Numbered from the stretch's first letter, positions 1-7,577 are shown. The stretch: DNA of 10,479 nucleotides from an uncultured Draconibacterium sp. (GCA_947492175.1 CANLMQ010000060.1:1-10479); one strand, 5' to 3'. Notes: a model not told the origin generated them from the letters alone. A program made the numbers and translations.

Positions 1-48
1 GTCAGCGCCGATGGTACTGCGTAAAAGTGGGAGAGTAGGTCGCTGCCA
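1..48 (+). rRNA. rrf: 5S ribosomal RNA, 3' end (partial)
   Basis: The first 48 bases match the conserved 3' arm of bacterial 5S rRNA: a GCCGATGGTACTGC block, then GTGGGAGAGTAGGTCG, ending in GCTGCC. The 5' part lies outside the window. A strong hairpin terminator follows within about ten bases, as expected at the end of an rRNA operon. The 16S and 23S genes should lie further to the left. The exact 3' end is uncertain by a few bases. Confidence 0.93.
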
Positions 49-58
49 ATTTAATCCA

Positions 59-91
59 AAGCCCGTGTTCTTCTGAGTACGGGCTTTTTTT
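59..91 (+). terminator. Rho-independent terminator of the rRNA operon
   Basis: AAGCCCGT at 59-66 pairs with ACGGGCTT at 79-86. The stem extends inward through GTTC/GAGT (with G-T wobbles) to a TTCT loop at 71-74. A run of seven T residues ends at 91. It sits directly after the 5S end and should insulate the following gene from rRNA transcription. Confidence 0.92.
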
Positions 92-141
92 ATTACAATA
101 ACTACAATTATTTATCGTTACATTGAAAAGTACCGATTCTT

Positions 142-1743
142 ATGAAATTACGCTTTACCAGACTTAACCAAATAAACTGGTTTTATATCGCATCCCTCAT
201 ATTTGCAATTGCTCTTCCTTTTTCAAACGCCCTAATCTCGGTGTCGAGTGCGTTGTTAATTGTAGCCTCAATTGCACACTATAAAAATTTCAATCTTAAA
301 AGTAGTCTTAAGGATCGAAGGCTCCTGCTCTTTTTAATGGGTATTTATGCAGTATATTTACTGGGATTAGTTTTTACAAATGATTGGAAATGGGCCGCAT
401 ACGATTTACGGAAAAACATGGCTTATTTTGTTATACCATTGGCTTTTCTTCTGGCACCAAGGTTATCCATAATTCAATATAAACGAATTTTATACGTATT
501 TGCATTTTCTGTTGTATTGTCGGCAATTATTACACTGATGCAGTTTTACCTGAATGAAGATAATCTCCTGGTGAATGCTCAAAAATATGGCTTTATGCAT
601 CATATTCGATTTAGTCTTCAAATAGATTTCTCAATATTTATATTGACTTATCTATTATATGAGCACAGGGAAAGTAAAAACAGGTATTTAAAAATAGGAA
701 TTGTTAGTTCTATTTTGATATTAGCAACATTTTTGATTTGGCATCAATCGCTAACCGGAATTATAACTTTTATCGTAACTCTTGTCGTTCTCCTAGTTAT
801 TTGGATGGTTAAGCAGCCTAAAAGGCAAACAAGAATGGTTGTTGGTATTATTTTATTTGCAATCATGATAATTCCTGTTGCTTATCTCTATTATGCCATT
901 GATCGTTTTTATTCGGTTGACGTTTATGAACCTGAAGAACTAGAAAAATATACCAGCCAGGGAAATTTATATAAACATAATACAACTAATCCGGCAATTG
1001 AAAACGGACATTATGTATGGCTGTACGTTTGCAAAAAGGAATTGGAAAAAGAATGGAATAAACGATCAACTATAAAATATAATTCTACCGATAAATTCGG
1101 GTATAGTATAAAATTTACCTTAATACGTTATTTAACGTCAAAAAACCTCCGAAAAGACGCAGAAGGAGTAAAAGCTCTATCAGATTCTGATATTAAAAAT
1201 ATTGAGAATGGTGTTAGTAATTATATTCTGGCCGGTAAAAGTATTTCGCTTTATCCGAGAATATATGTTAGCATTTGGGAACTGGATAGTTATTTTAGAA
1301 CCGGCAATGCCAATCATCGTTCGCTGGCACAACGAATAGAGTATTCTAAAGCTGCATTTTCTATCATTCAGGAAAACTTTTGGCTTGGAGTAGGAACAGG
1401 AAACTGGAAGAAATCTTACCGGGATTACTATATCAAAAGTGAATCGAAAATGGCGCCCGCACGGTACGGAAATGTTCACAATCAGTATTTAAATTATATG
1501 GTAAAGTTTGGAATTGTTGGCTTAATACTGATTCTGTTCTTTGTATTTTACCCTGTAATAAAATCGAAGGCGTATCGTAATCAACTGTTTTTACTTTTCC
1601 TGATTATTATGTTTGTGGGGAATTTTGGTGATGCCAATTTTGAAACACATACAGGTTCCAATTTCTTTGTGTTTTTCTATTGTTTGTTTATGCTGCCAAA
1701 GTCAGACCAAAAGTTTTTCCCAGTCATGAATAACTTTTTGTAA
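142..1743 (+). CDS. O-antigen ligase/polymerase family membrane protein
   Basis: A 533-residue inner-membrane protein of the O-antigen ligase (WaaL)/Wzy-like superfamily, which joins or polymerises lipid-linked glycans on the periplasmic side. Roughly ten hydrophobic segments are visible: about residues 14-250 in a dense series, then again at about 458-530. Between them lies a large hydrophilic loop (about 253-405), presumably periplasmic. The family signature follows the loop: FWLGVGTGNW at 413-422 and HNQYLNYMVKFGIVGL from H446, where the histidine region is typical of WaaL-type enzymes. The loop contains an ENGHYVW...ELEKEWNKRS stretch and an LIRYLTSK...LRKDAEG stretch, which I recall as a recurring feature of Bacteroidota members. 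The ATG at 142 fits the first membrane segment. No clear promoter was seen between the rRNA terminator and the start. Ligase and polymerase cannot be told apart from sequence. Its 3' end overlaps the convergent glycosyltransferase gene. Confidence 0.85.
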   Translation: MKLRFTRLNQINWFYIASLIFAIALPFSNALISVSSALLIVASIAHYKNFNLKSSLKDRRLLLFLMGIYAVYLLGLVFTNDWKWAAYDLRKNMAYFVIPLAFLLAPRLSIIQYKRILYVFAFSVVLSAIITLMQFYLNEDNLLVNAQKYGFMHHIRFSLQIDFSIFILTYLLYEHRESKNRYLKIGIVSSILILATFLIWHQSLTGIITFIVTLVVLLVIWMVKQPKRQTRMVVGIILFAIMIIPVAYLYYAIDRFYSVDVYEPEELEKYTSQGNLYKHNTTNPAIENGHYVWLYVCKKELEKEWNKRSTIKYNSTDKFGYSIKFTLIRYLTSKNLRKDAEGVKALSDSDIKNIENGVSNYILAGKSISLYPRIYVSIWELDSYFRTGNANHRSLAQRIEYSKAAFSIIQENFWLGVGTGNWKKSYRDYYIKSESKMAPARYGNVHNQYLNYMVKFGIVGLILILFFVFYPVIKSKAYRNQLFLLFLIIMFVGNFGDANFETHTGSNFFVFFYCLFMLPKSDQKFFPVMNNFL

Positions 1744-2784
1744 CGAGAATTTATTGACAACACTTTCGCGGGCGGCTTTTCCCATTTGTTTGCAATTTTC
1801 CTGATTTTTTATCAGAAACATTACTTTATCGGCAAACAAATCAATGTCGGGGTAATCTACCAGAAAACCATTTTTACCAGAATCAATTATTTCAGGATTA
1901 CTGCTAAGATTAAATGCTACCGGAACTTTTTGTTCTGCCATCGCTTCAACCATGGCATTTCCAAAACCTTCCCACAGCGATGGAAAAACAAAAATATCGA
2001 TACCGGATAAAAAACTTTTTACATCCGATTGGAATCCTGCCAGCTGAATGTATTTATCCAGGCCATTTACCGAAATCAGATCTTTTAATTCATTTTCGAG
2101 AGGTCCGGTTCCGGCAATAACTATTTTGAAATTAACGGATTTATTTCGCAGTATTTTGGCTAAATCAATCAAATATTTTTGGCCTTTCTGAGTTTCCAGT
2201 CGTCCAACATTACCCAAAATAACTTCATCCTTTTCTTTAAACGATATCTTTTTCACCGGTCTGCAGTCCCATTCATCGAAATTTATACCCCGGTAAATCA
2301 TGTGCACATTGTTCTCGTTTAACAAAGGACGCAGGTTGGTGAGAAAGGTTTTTCTTGTATCGTATGAATTAGGAACCACATGTGTAAGGATCTCTGAAAA
2401 CAAATAACGGTTGGTTATGCTGTTTTTTACAGGAACTGCCAGCCCCCTCATATAAATTCTATTTGTAACACCTGCCTTTTTTGCCGCTGGTCCGCCAATT
2501 TTTATATCGTTAGATGCATTAAAAAAAACAGTATCAATATTCTTTTCGTTGAAAAACTCAACCAGTATTTTTTTCTTTCGGGGATTCAGAAATGAGAGAT
2601 TCCCTATTTTAACATCCAAATGGAGTAGTTTGTTTTCTGTCGATTTTTTCTCAAGAACTGATCCCGAAGAACATACAACCCAAACATTGTAACCTGCATT
2701 TTTGAAATTAACGGCGTATTCGAGATGGGCCTTTTCGCCGCCGCCCCAAAACATTGTAGAGTTAAAAAAACATACGTTCTTCAT
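1702..2784 (-). CDS. GT4-family glycosyltransferase
   Basis: A 360-residue cytosolic or membrane-associated glycosyltransferase with the GT-B fold, family GT4. It transfers a sugar from a nucleotide-sugar donor, probably in surface polysaccharide or LPS synthesis. Visible marks are the N-terminal glycine-rich loop GGGEK at 14-18, the start of the C-terminal domain at NVGRLETQKG (about 192-201), GTGPL at 225-229, and the EX7E motif with E272 and E280 inside EGFGNAMVEA, which positions the donor sugar-nucleotide. An NPEIIDSGKNGFLV stretch follows, as usual in the family. The frame stays open 90 bases further upstream, but the ATG at 2784 is chosen: the extension is poorly GT-like, runs into the divergent neighbour, and MKNVCFFNS starts as a normal Rossmann strand. 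A TACTTTTA near-match to the Bacteroidota -7 element lies at 2801-2808 on this strand. Donor and acceptor are unknown. Confidence 0.88.
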   Translation of the reverse strand: MKNVCFFNSTMFWGGGEKAHLEYAVNFKNAGYNVWVVCSSGSVLEKKSTENKLLHLDVKIGNLSFLNPRKKKILVEFFNEKNIDTVFFNASNDIKIGGPAAKKAGVTNRIYMRGLAVPVKNSITNRYLFSEILTHVVPNSYDTRKTFLTNLRPLLNENNVHMIYRGINFDEWDCRPVKKISFKEKDEVILGNVGRLETQKGQKYLIDLAKILRNKSVNFKIVIAGTGPLENELKDLISVNGLDKYIQLAGFQSDVKSFLSGIDIFVFPSLWEGFGNAMVEAMAEQKVPVAFNLSSNPEIIDSGKNGFLVDYPDIDLFADKVMFLIKNQENCKQMGKAARESVVNKFSLQKVIHDWEKLLV

Positions 2785-2855
2785 AGTATCAGTCTTTCTG
2801 TAAAAGTAATATTTTGACTGTTTTTTTGTTATTTTGTTTTTCGAAATTAACAGCA

Positions 2856-3638
2856 ATGAAGAGAAGTATAACAATAATAGGTGCAGGCAATCTGGCCACT
2901 CATGTTTCTCAAGAACTACAAGGGGCAGGATATGAAATTTTACAGGTATACAGTCGAACCCTTACATCGGCCAGAGAACTCGGCGAAAAATTAAAGGTAG
3001 AATATATAACATCTGTTGATGAATTATCGAAGGACTCCGATATTTATATTGTGGCGCTGAAAGATTCTGCGGTACAAGGTGTTCTTTCTAAAATCGATTT
3101 TAAGAATAAGCCACTTGTACATTGTTCAGGTAGTTTACCGCTTTCGATCCTTGACGAATATTCTGAAAAAACGGGGGTGTTATATCCTTTGCAAACTTTC
3201 TCGAAGAACAGGAAGGTCAATTTTAGTGAAATTCCTGTGTTTGTGGAAGCCAATAACCCCGAAACCGAAAAATTATTGATGGAACTGGCCGAAAGTATTT
3301 CACCCAAAGTAGCTGTATTAAATTCAGAAAAAAGAAAGAGCCTGCACATTTCGGCAGTGTTCGCCTGTAATTTTGTAAATCATTTTTACACTTTGGCCGG
3401 CGATTTCCTGAAAACACACAATTTACCATTCGATGTTTTGCGGCCATTAATTTCCGAAACGGCACAAAAGGTTCAGGAGATGTATCCCGAAGATGCGCAA
3501 ACCGGCCCGGCAGTTCGTTTCGACGAGAATATTATAAATGACCATTTAGAGCAATTAAAAAACTTTCCGGAGCACAAGGAATTGTACAAGTCAATTTCAA
3601 AAAGTATTTTTGCCCGTCACCAAGAAAGAAATAAGTAA
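2856..3638 (+). CDS. Rossmann-like and DUF2520 domain protein (NADP-binding oxidoreductase-like)
   Basis: A 260-residue cytosolic protein. Its N-terminal Rossmann fold has the dinucleotide motif GAGNLA at residues 9-14 and YSR at 32-34, where an arginine after the second strand suggests NADP rather than NAD. HCSGS at 89-93 and the YPLQTF stretch that follows are typical of the Rossmann-like/DUF2520 family, and the C-terminal helical half (about 125-260) corresponds to DUF2520. It resembles ProC and ketopantoate-reductase-like enzymes in layout, but the substrate is unknown. The frame is open from 2814, but the ATG at 2856 is preferred because it places the Rossmann strand (MKRSITIIG) at the start, as in homologous folds. 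It is the first gene of a three-gene operon: its TAA overlaps the next ATG by one base. Confidence 0.88.
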   Translation: MKRSITIIGAGNLATHVSQELQGAGYEILQVYSRTLTSARELGEKLKVEYITSVDELSKDSDIYIVALKDSAVQGVLSKIDFKNKPLVHCSGSLPLSILDEYSEKTGVLYPLQTFSKNRKVNFSEIPVFVEANNPETEKLLMELAESISPKVAVLNSEKRKSLHISAVFACNFVNHFYTLAGDFLKTHNLPFDVLRPLISETAQKVQEMYPEDAQTGPAVRFDENIINDHLEQLKNFPEHKELYKSISKSIFARHQERNK

Positions 3639-4168
3639 TGCCATTTTTCAAAGAAGAACTAAAAGAAGTAAAAGCCTTTGTTTTTGATGTCGACGGGGTT
3701 TTATCGAAAGATATCTCGCCGCTAAACGAAGATGGCGATCCTGTGCGAACTGCCAATGTTAAAGATGGTTTTGCCATTAGAAGCGCCATAAAAGCAGGTT
3801 ATCCTATTGCAATAATAACAGGAGGTTATATCGAGCGTGTGCGTTTGCGATACGAAAAATTAGGCGTTCAGCATTTCTACGATAAAGCCAGGGATAAAAC
3901 GGCGTGTTTGTATGATTTTATGTCAAAGACAGGTATTGACGCAAAAAACGTTCTTTTTATGGGCGACGATTTGGTTGATTACCGTGTAATGAAAGAAGTA
4001 GGGATACCAACCTGCCCCAAGGATGCAGTTCAGGAGATTAAACTTATTTCAAAATATATTTCGGATAGAAAAGGCGGCGAAGGTTGTGTGCGCGATGTAA
4101 TTGAACAGGCGCTGAAATCGCAGGATAAATGGTTTACCGACGATATGCTAAATTCAAGAGCTTTTTAA
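3638..4168 (+). CDS. KdsC-like HAD phosphatase (3-deoxy-D-manno-octulosonate 8-phosphate phosphatase type)
   Basis: A 176-residue cytosolic HAD-superfamily phosphatase of the small, capless KdsC type (usual length about 170-190). KdsC removes phosphate from Kdo-8-phosphate on the way to CMP-Kdo and LPS core. The catalytic motifs are in order: DVDG with nucleophile D17 and acid/base D19, motif II T61 in IITGG, motif III K87, and motif IV GDDLVD with D110, D111 and D114. The C-terminal GGEGCVRDVIEQ block corresponds to the KdsC tail GGxGAVRE. There are departures from classic KdsC: SKD replaces TDG after DVDGVL, IITGG replaces IITGR, and C replaces A in the tail. A related sugar-acid phosphatase (for example KDN-9-phosphate type) is therefore possible. 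It starts one base inside the stop of the DUF2520 gene, and Maf follows after one base, so translation is probably coupled. Confidence 0.85.
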   Translation: MPFFKEELKEVKAFVFDVDGVLSKDISPLNEDGDPVRTANVKDGFAIRSAIKAGYPIAIITGGYIERVRLRYEKLGVQHFYDKARDKTACLYDFMSKTGIDAKNVLFMGDDLVDYRVMKEVGIPTCPKDAVQEIKLISKYISDRKGGEGCVRDVIEQALKSQDKWFTDDMLNSRAF

Positions 4169-4169
4169 T

Positions 4170-4745
4170 ATGGAGTGGTTTCCCAAATATAATTTTATCC
4201 TGGCATCAAAATCACCTCGTCGGCAGCAATTATTAAAATCGCTGAACATCAGTTTTTCTGTAAAAACCAAAGAGGTTGACGAGATTTACCCAGAGCATTT
4301 GAAAAAAGAGGAAGTACCTGTCTTTCTTGCTGAATTAAAATCAAAACCATTTCAGGATGAACTATCGGAGAATGATTTACTAATTACTGCAGATACAGTA
4401 GTTTGTTTGGGCGAGGAAATACTTGGAAAACCCAAAGATTACAGCGAAGCCTTCAATATGATTCGAAATCTTAGCGGTAAAGAACACCAGGTAATTACAG
4501 GAGTTTGTCTTACTTCGCCTCAAAAAAGGCATTCTTTTTATTCTCTCACCAATGTTCTGTTTAAAGAACTCACCAATCAGGAAATTGATTTTTACATTAA
4601 TCAATTCAAACCCTACGACAAAGCAGGAGCTTATGGAATCCAGGAATGGATTGGAACCATAGGAATTACTCACATCGAAGGCTCTTTTTACAATGTTATG
4701 GGGTTACCAATTCAAAAGTTATACGAAGAAATTCAAAAGTTCTAG
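4170..4745 (+). CDS. maf: Maf family nucleotide pyrophosphatase
   Basis: A 191-residue cytosolic protein with the full Maf signature. ASKSPRRQQLL lies at residues 12-22, with the substrate-contacting SPRR, followed by the acidic EVDE at 35-38. ITADTVV with the catalytic aspartate D75 comes next, then GKP at 86-88, and KAGAYGIQ in the C-terminal third. Maf proteins hydrolyse nucleoside triphosphates, including dTTP, UTP and modified bases, to monophosphate and pyrophosphate; they are also linked to septum control. The QEWIG and EGSFYNVMGLP segments suit the dTTP/UTP (YhdE-like) subgroup, though specificity is inferred. It is the last gene of the operon, one base after the KdsC-like stop. No convincing terminator is visible after it. 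Confidence 0.93.
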   Translation: MEWFPKYNFILASKSPRRQQLLKSLNISFSVKTKEVDEIYPEHLKKEEVPVFLAELKSKPFQDELSENDLLITADTVVCLGEEILGKPKDYSEAFNMIRNLSGKEHQVITGVCLTSPQKRHSFYSLTNVLFKELTNQEIDFYINQFKPYDKAGAYGIQEWIGTIGITHIEGSFYNVMGLPIQKLYEEIQKF

Positions 4746-4795
4746 AATGCCTCTAAAAAGGTTTCATTATTCTATGTGTTATACAACAATAGATT

Positions 4796-4805
4796 AAAAC
4801 GTTTT
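4796..4805. promoter_or_regulatory. Possible LacI-type operator (CG-centred palindrome)
   Basis: AAAACGTTTT is a perfect 10-bp palindrome with a central CG, the symmetry typical of LacI/GalR-family operators. It sits about 65 bases before the start of the sugar-binding lipoprotein gene. In an AT-rich intergenic region such a palindrome can arise by chance, and no regulator gene is in the window, so this is only a suggestion. I found no exact TAnnTTTG -7 element between it and the gene. Confidence 0.22.
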
Positions 4806-4869
4806 TTACGGTTAACATATTTCGCATATAATTCGTAAATTGAATAGAAACATAATTAAATTCAATAAT

Positions 4870-5871
4870 ATGAATTATCAGGTAAAATTATTCATTTTGA
4901 TTTTTCTCGCCAGTTTGTTTATAGGTGGATGCGCACAAAAGGATGAACCTGTGGAGGTAGGATTACTAATTCATGCATTTGATAGAGAGAGGTGGGGAAA
5001 CGATCGGGACTATTTCGTTGAAAGTGTTCAGGAACTCGGAGGGACCGTAAAAGTTAAAGATGCCAAAAATGACGCCAACAAACAATTGGCTCAGGCAAAA
5101 GAACTGCTCGCCAACGGTGTTGATGTATTGGTTGTGGTACCTGTTGATCAGTTTGCTGCTGCCGAAATTGTAAAGGAAGCTCATGCTCATAATGTAAAAG
5201 TTATTTCATACGACCGTTTGATTAAAAACTGCAAACTCGATTTTTATGTCTCCACTGATAATGTTGAAATCGGTGCTTTACAGGCGAATTATCTCACGAG
5301 TATAAAACCCACAGGGAATTATGCTTTAATTGGTGGCGCCCTTAGCGACAACAACAGTCAGTTACTGTATTTGGGGCAGCGTAATGTATTACAACCGCTG
5401 GTTGATAAAGGAGATATAAAAATTATTTTCAATGAATTCACCGCGAAATGGGATGAAGAAGAAGGATATGAACATACCAAAGAGATTCTGAGTGGCAAAG
5501 AAGCGGTTGATGCAATTATTGCAGGAAACGACGAATTAGCCATGGGAGTTATAAAAGCCCTCACCGAGGCAGGTAAGGAAAATGTTTTGGTGGCCGGAAT
5601 GGATGCGGATTTACGCAATCTGCAGGAAATTGTTGCTGGTCGCCAAACCTGTACAGTTTATAAGCCTTACGATAAACTTGCATCTACTGCTGCCGATTTG
5701 GCCATTAAACTGGGGCATGGAGAAGACATTGAAAACACATATCAAACCGTAAGTAACGGAGCCCGGTTAGTTCCAACCGTATTTCAAACGGGAATGATAG
5801 TAAACCGCGAAAATCTTAAACTAACGGTAATTTCTGAAGGTTATCAGAAAGAGGAGGAGGTTTTTAAATAA
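4870..5871 (+). CDS. XylF-like sugar-binding lipoprotein (periplasmic-binding-protein type I fold)
   Basis: A 333-residue lipoprotein similar throughout to the D-xylose-binding protein XylF. A type II signal peptide ends at lipobox IGGC with acceptor C21. Family blocks follow in XylF order: RERWGNDRD from R39, YDRLI at 114-118, STDN at 128-131, GNDE at 219-222, GMDADL at 243-248 and VYKP at 263-266. These line both lobes of the sugar cleft in XylF, so binding of a pentose or similar sugar is likely but not proven. The frame also opens from a TTG at 4840; the ATG at 4870 is preferred because it gives a compact signal peptide. After the Cys comes AQKDE, which resembles the Bacteroidota surface lipoprotein export signal. 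No ABC ATPase or permease gene adjoins it. A terminator lies just downstream, so it is probably transcribed alone. Confidence 0.87.
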   Translation: MNYQVKLFILIFLASLFIGGCAQKDEPVEVGLLIHAFDRERWGNDRDYFVESVQELGGTVKVKDAKNDANKQLAQAKELLANGVDVLVVVPVDQFAAAEIVKEAHAHNVKVISYDRLIKNCKLDFYVSTDNVEIGALQANYLTSIKPTGNYALIGGALSDNNSQLLYLGQRNVLQPLVDKGDIKIIFNEFTAKWDEEEGYEHTKEILSGKEAVDAIIAGNDELAMGVIKALTEAGKENVLVAGMDADLRNLQEIVAGRQTCTVYKPYDKLASTAADLAIKLGHGEDIENTYQTVSNGARLVPTVFQTGMIVNRENLKLTVISEGYQKEEEVFK

Positions 5872-5893
5872 GTAGTTTTAGGTATTGTATTGC

Positions 5894-5926
5894 GAAGGGA
5901 TTTCATTTTGAGATCCCTTCTTTTTT
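5894..5926 (+). terminator. Rho-independent terminator after the sugar-binding lipoprotein gene
   Basis: GAAGGGAT at 5894-5901 pairs perfectly with ATCCCTTC at 5913-5920. The stem extends inward through TTC/GAG to an ATTTT loop. A run of six T residues (5921-5926) follows. It lies 23 bases past the lipoprotein stop codon. Confidence 0.88.
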
Positions 5927-5940
5927 CCCGAAAACTTCAG

Positions 5941-5948
5941 TAAGTTTG
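5941..5948 (+). promoter_or_regulatory. Bacteroidota -7 promoter element for the sulfatase gene
   Basis: TAAGTTTG is an exact match to the Bacteroidota -7 consensus TAnnTTTG. It lies 15 bases before the sulfatase ATG, so the leader would be only about 10 bases. The expected -33 position falls in the T-rich tail of the preceding terminator, with no good TTTG. Its presence supports separate transcription of the sulfatase. Confidence 0.5.
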
Positions 5949-5963
5949 AAAAAATAAACCAAT

Positions 5964-7577
5964 ATGAACCGAAAGATAGCTAGGGTTGTATGCCTTCTGT
6001 TTTGCTCAATATTTATGTTTTCGTGTGCCCCGAACATGAAAAAGAACAAGCGACCCAACATCCTTTTTGCCATATCCGACGATCAGTCGTTTGCACACAC
6101 CGGTTTTGCCGGATGTAAATTTATTGATACTCCTGCCTTTGACCGGGTGGCATCGGAAGGAGTGTTTTTTACAAATTGTATGGCGGGTTCGCCCGGGTGT
6201 GCACCATCGCGAAGTGCGATTGTAACGGGCAGACACCATTGGCAAAACGAGCAATCGGGGCAACATGCTTCGTCGTGGATGAAAAAATATGTGCCGTTTA
6301 TCGACCTGTTGGATGCAAACGGTTATGTTACCGGAAGAACCGGTAAAGGTGTTGGCCCGTTTCGATATGCCCGGAGTGAGGCCGATTCGTTGTGGCGAAA
6401 AACAGACGCAGGAGGTATTGAGCACAGCACTATCGTTTATGAAAAAGGAACTCCCGGAGATGAACGTACAGCCGGGGGAATAAGTGGCACGAACTACTTT
6501 GCTAACTTCAAATATTTCATTGAAAATAAAAAAGGCGATAAACCATTTTTCTTTTGGTATGGAGCCAGAGAACCGCACCGGTCATTTGAACAGGATTCGT
6601 GGAAACGTACCAATAAAAAGTTAGCAGGAGTGAAAGTTCCGGGATTCTTTCCCGATCATGAAATAATAAGGGGCGATATTTTAGATTATGCGGTTGAAAT
6701 AGAATGGTTCGATTTGCATCTGCAGCGAATGCTTAACTATTTAGACGAAATTGGCGAACTGGAGAATACCATCGTTATTGTAACTTCCGATAACGGTATG
6801 GCATTTCCACGGGCAAAAGCCAACGGATACGAGTATGGAATTCATGTGCCCTTTGCTGTTCGCTTTCCGAAAAAATTTCCCGGAGGAAGAATCGTAAACG
6901 ATCCAGTCGGTTTTGCCGATCTGGCACCAACAATTCTTGAACTCACTGGAACCCCGGCAAAAGGAATGTTACCCATATCGGGGAAAAGTATGGTTGAAAT
7001 TTTAAAGTCGGATAAACAAGGAACAGTTGATTCAACTAAAAAGTATGTATTTAGCGGAAGAGAGCGCCATTCCAGTTCGCGTTACAAAAATTGGGGATAT
7101 CCGCAGCGGATGATTCGTAGCGAACAGTTTTTACTGATTTGGAATATGAAACCGGAACGCTGGCCTGCCGGAGCTCCACAGCGTATTGTAAAGGGTACTG
7201 AAAATGAACTCTGGCCCATGTACGGAATTGATGAAAACGGAAAACATCACTCCGAATGGGCATTTACCGATATCGATGCGGCACCGACAAAATCATATCT
7301 TATCGAAAACATGCAGGATGAAAAAGTGGCGCCCTTTTTCCATCTGGCACACGACAAACGGCCCGAATTTGAGCTTTTCGATTGTAAAAACGACCCGTAT
7401 TGTTTAAAAAATTTGTTTGGGAATACCGAATACAAAGCGGTTGAAACAGAATTAAAAACGGCTTTGCTGAATGAATTAACAAAGACCAACGATCCGCGTG
7501 TTGTTGGGCCCGATAAGGAAGTATTCGATTCGTACATTCGTTACAGCCCCATGCGTGAATTCCCAAAACCCGAGTAG
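5964..7577 (+). CDS. C-type sulfatase, lipoprotein (S1 family, heparan N-sulfatase-like)
   Basis: A 537-residue type I (formylglycine) sulfatase that would hydrolyse sulfate esters or sulfamates of glycans. The signal peptide ends at a lipobox FMFSC with C21. What follows (APNMKKNKR) is basic rather than acidic, so it probably stays on the periplasmic face. Metal ligands D39 and D40 lie in ISDDQ. The maturation motif is CAPSR at 79-83, followed by TGRHH; C79 would become formylglycine by an anSME-type enzyme, not in this window. REPHR at 202-206 and SDNG with D276 and N277 complete the active site. NILFAISDDQS, AGSPGCAPSRSA and REPHRSF recall N-sulfoglucosamine sulfohydrolase-like sulfatases, but the substrate is not settled. 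It stands alone: no glycoside hydrolase, SusC/SusD or second sulfatase is adjacent. No terminator is evident after the stop. Confidence 0.92.
   Translation: MNRKIARVVCLLFCSIFMFSCAPNMKKNKRPNILFAISDDQSFAHTGFAGCKFIDTPAFDRVASEGVFFTNCMAGSPGCAPSRSAIVTGRHHWQNEQSGQHASSWMKKYVPFIDLLDANGYVTGRTGKGVGPFRYARSEADSLWRKTDAGGIEHSTIVYEKGTPGDERTAGGISGTNYFANFKYFIENKKGDKPFFFWYGAREPHRSFEQDSWKRTNKKLAGVKVPGFFPDHEIIRGDILDYAVEIEWFDLHLQRMLNYLDEIGELENTIVIVTSDNGMAFPRAKANGYEYGIHVPFAVRFPKKFPGGRIVNDPVGFADLAPTILELTGTPAKGMLPISGKSMVEILKSDKQGTVDSTKKYVFSGRERHSSSRYKNWGYPQRMIRSEQFLLIWNMKPERWPAGAPQRIVKGTENELWPMYGIDENGKHHSEWAFTDIDAAPTKSYLIENMQDEKVAPFFHLAHDKRPEFELFDCKNDPYCLKNLFGNTEYKAVETELKTALLNELTKTNDPRVVGPDKEVFDSYIRYSPMREFPKPE

Noticed and set aside
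2785..2874. N-terminal extension of the glycosyltransferase to a start at 2874 on the minus strand
   Set aside because: The extra 30 residues are unlike a GT4 N-terminus, run through the divergent gene's start region, and the ATG at 2784 begins directly with the first Rossmann strand.
4840..4869. TTG start for the sugar-binding lipoprotein
   Set aside because: It adds ten residues before an already complete signal peptide beginning at ATG 4870, so the ATG start is preferred; the TTG cannot be fully excluded.
4746..4869. Riboswitch upstream of the sugar-binding lipoprotein gene
   Set aside because: The region is short and AT-rich with no recognisable aptamer core; only a 10-bp palindrome stands out.
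6006..6578. 190-residue open frame on the minus strand inside the sulfatase
   Set aside because: It lies entirely within a well-supported sulfatase gene, shows no recognisable domain, and is explained as an antisense shadow of GC-biased codons.
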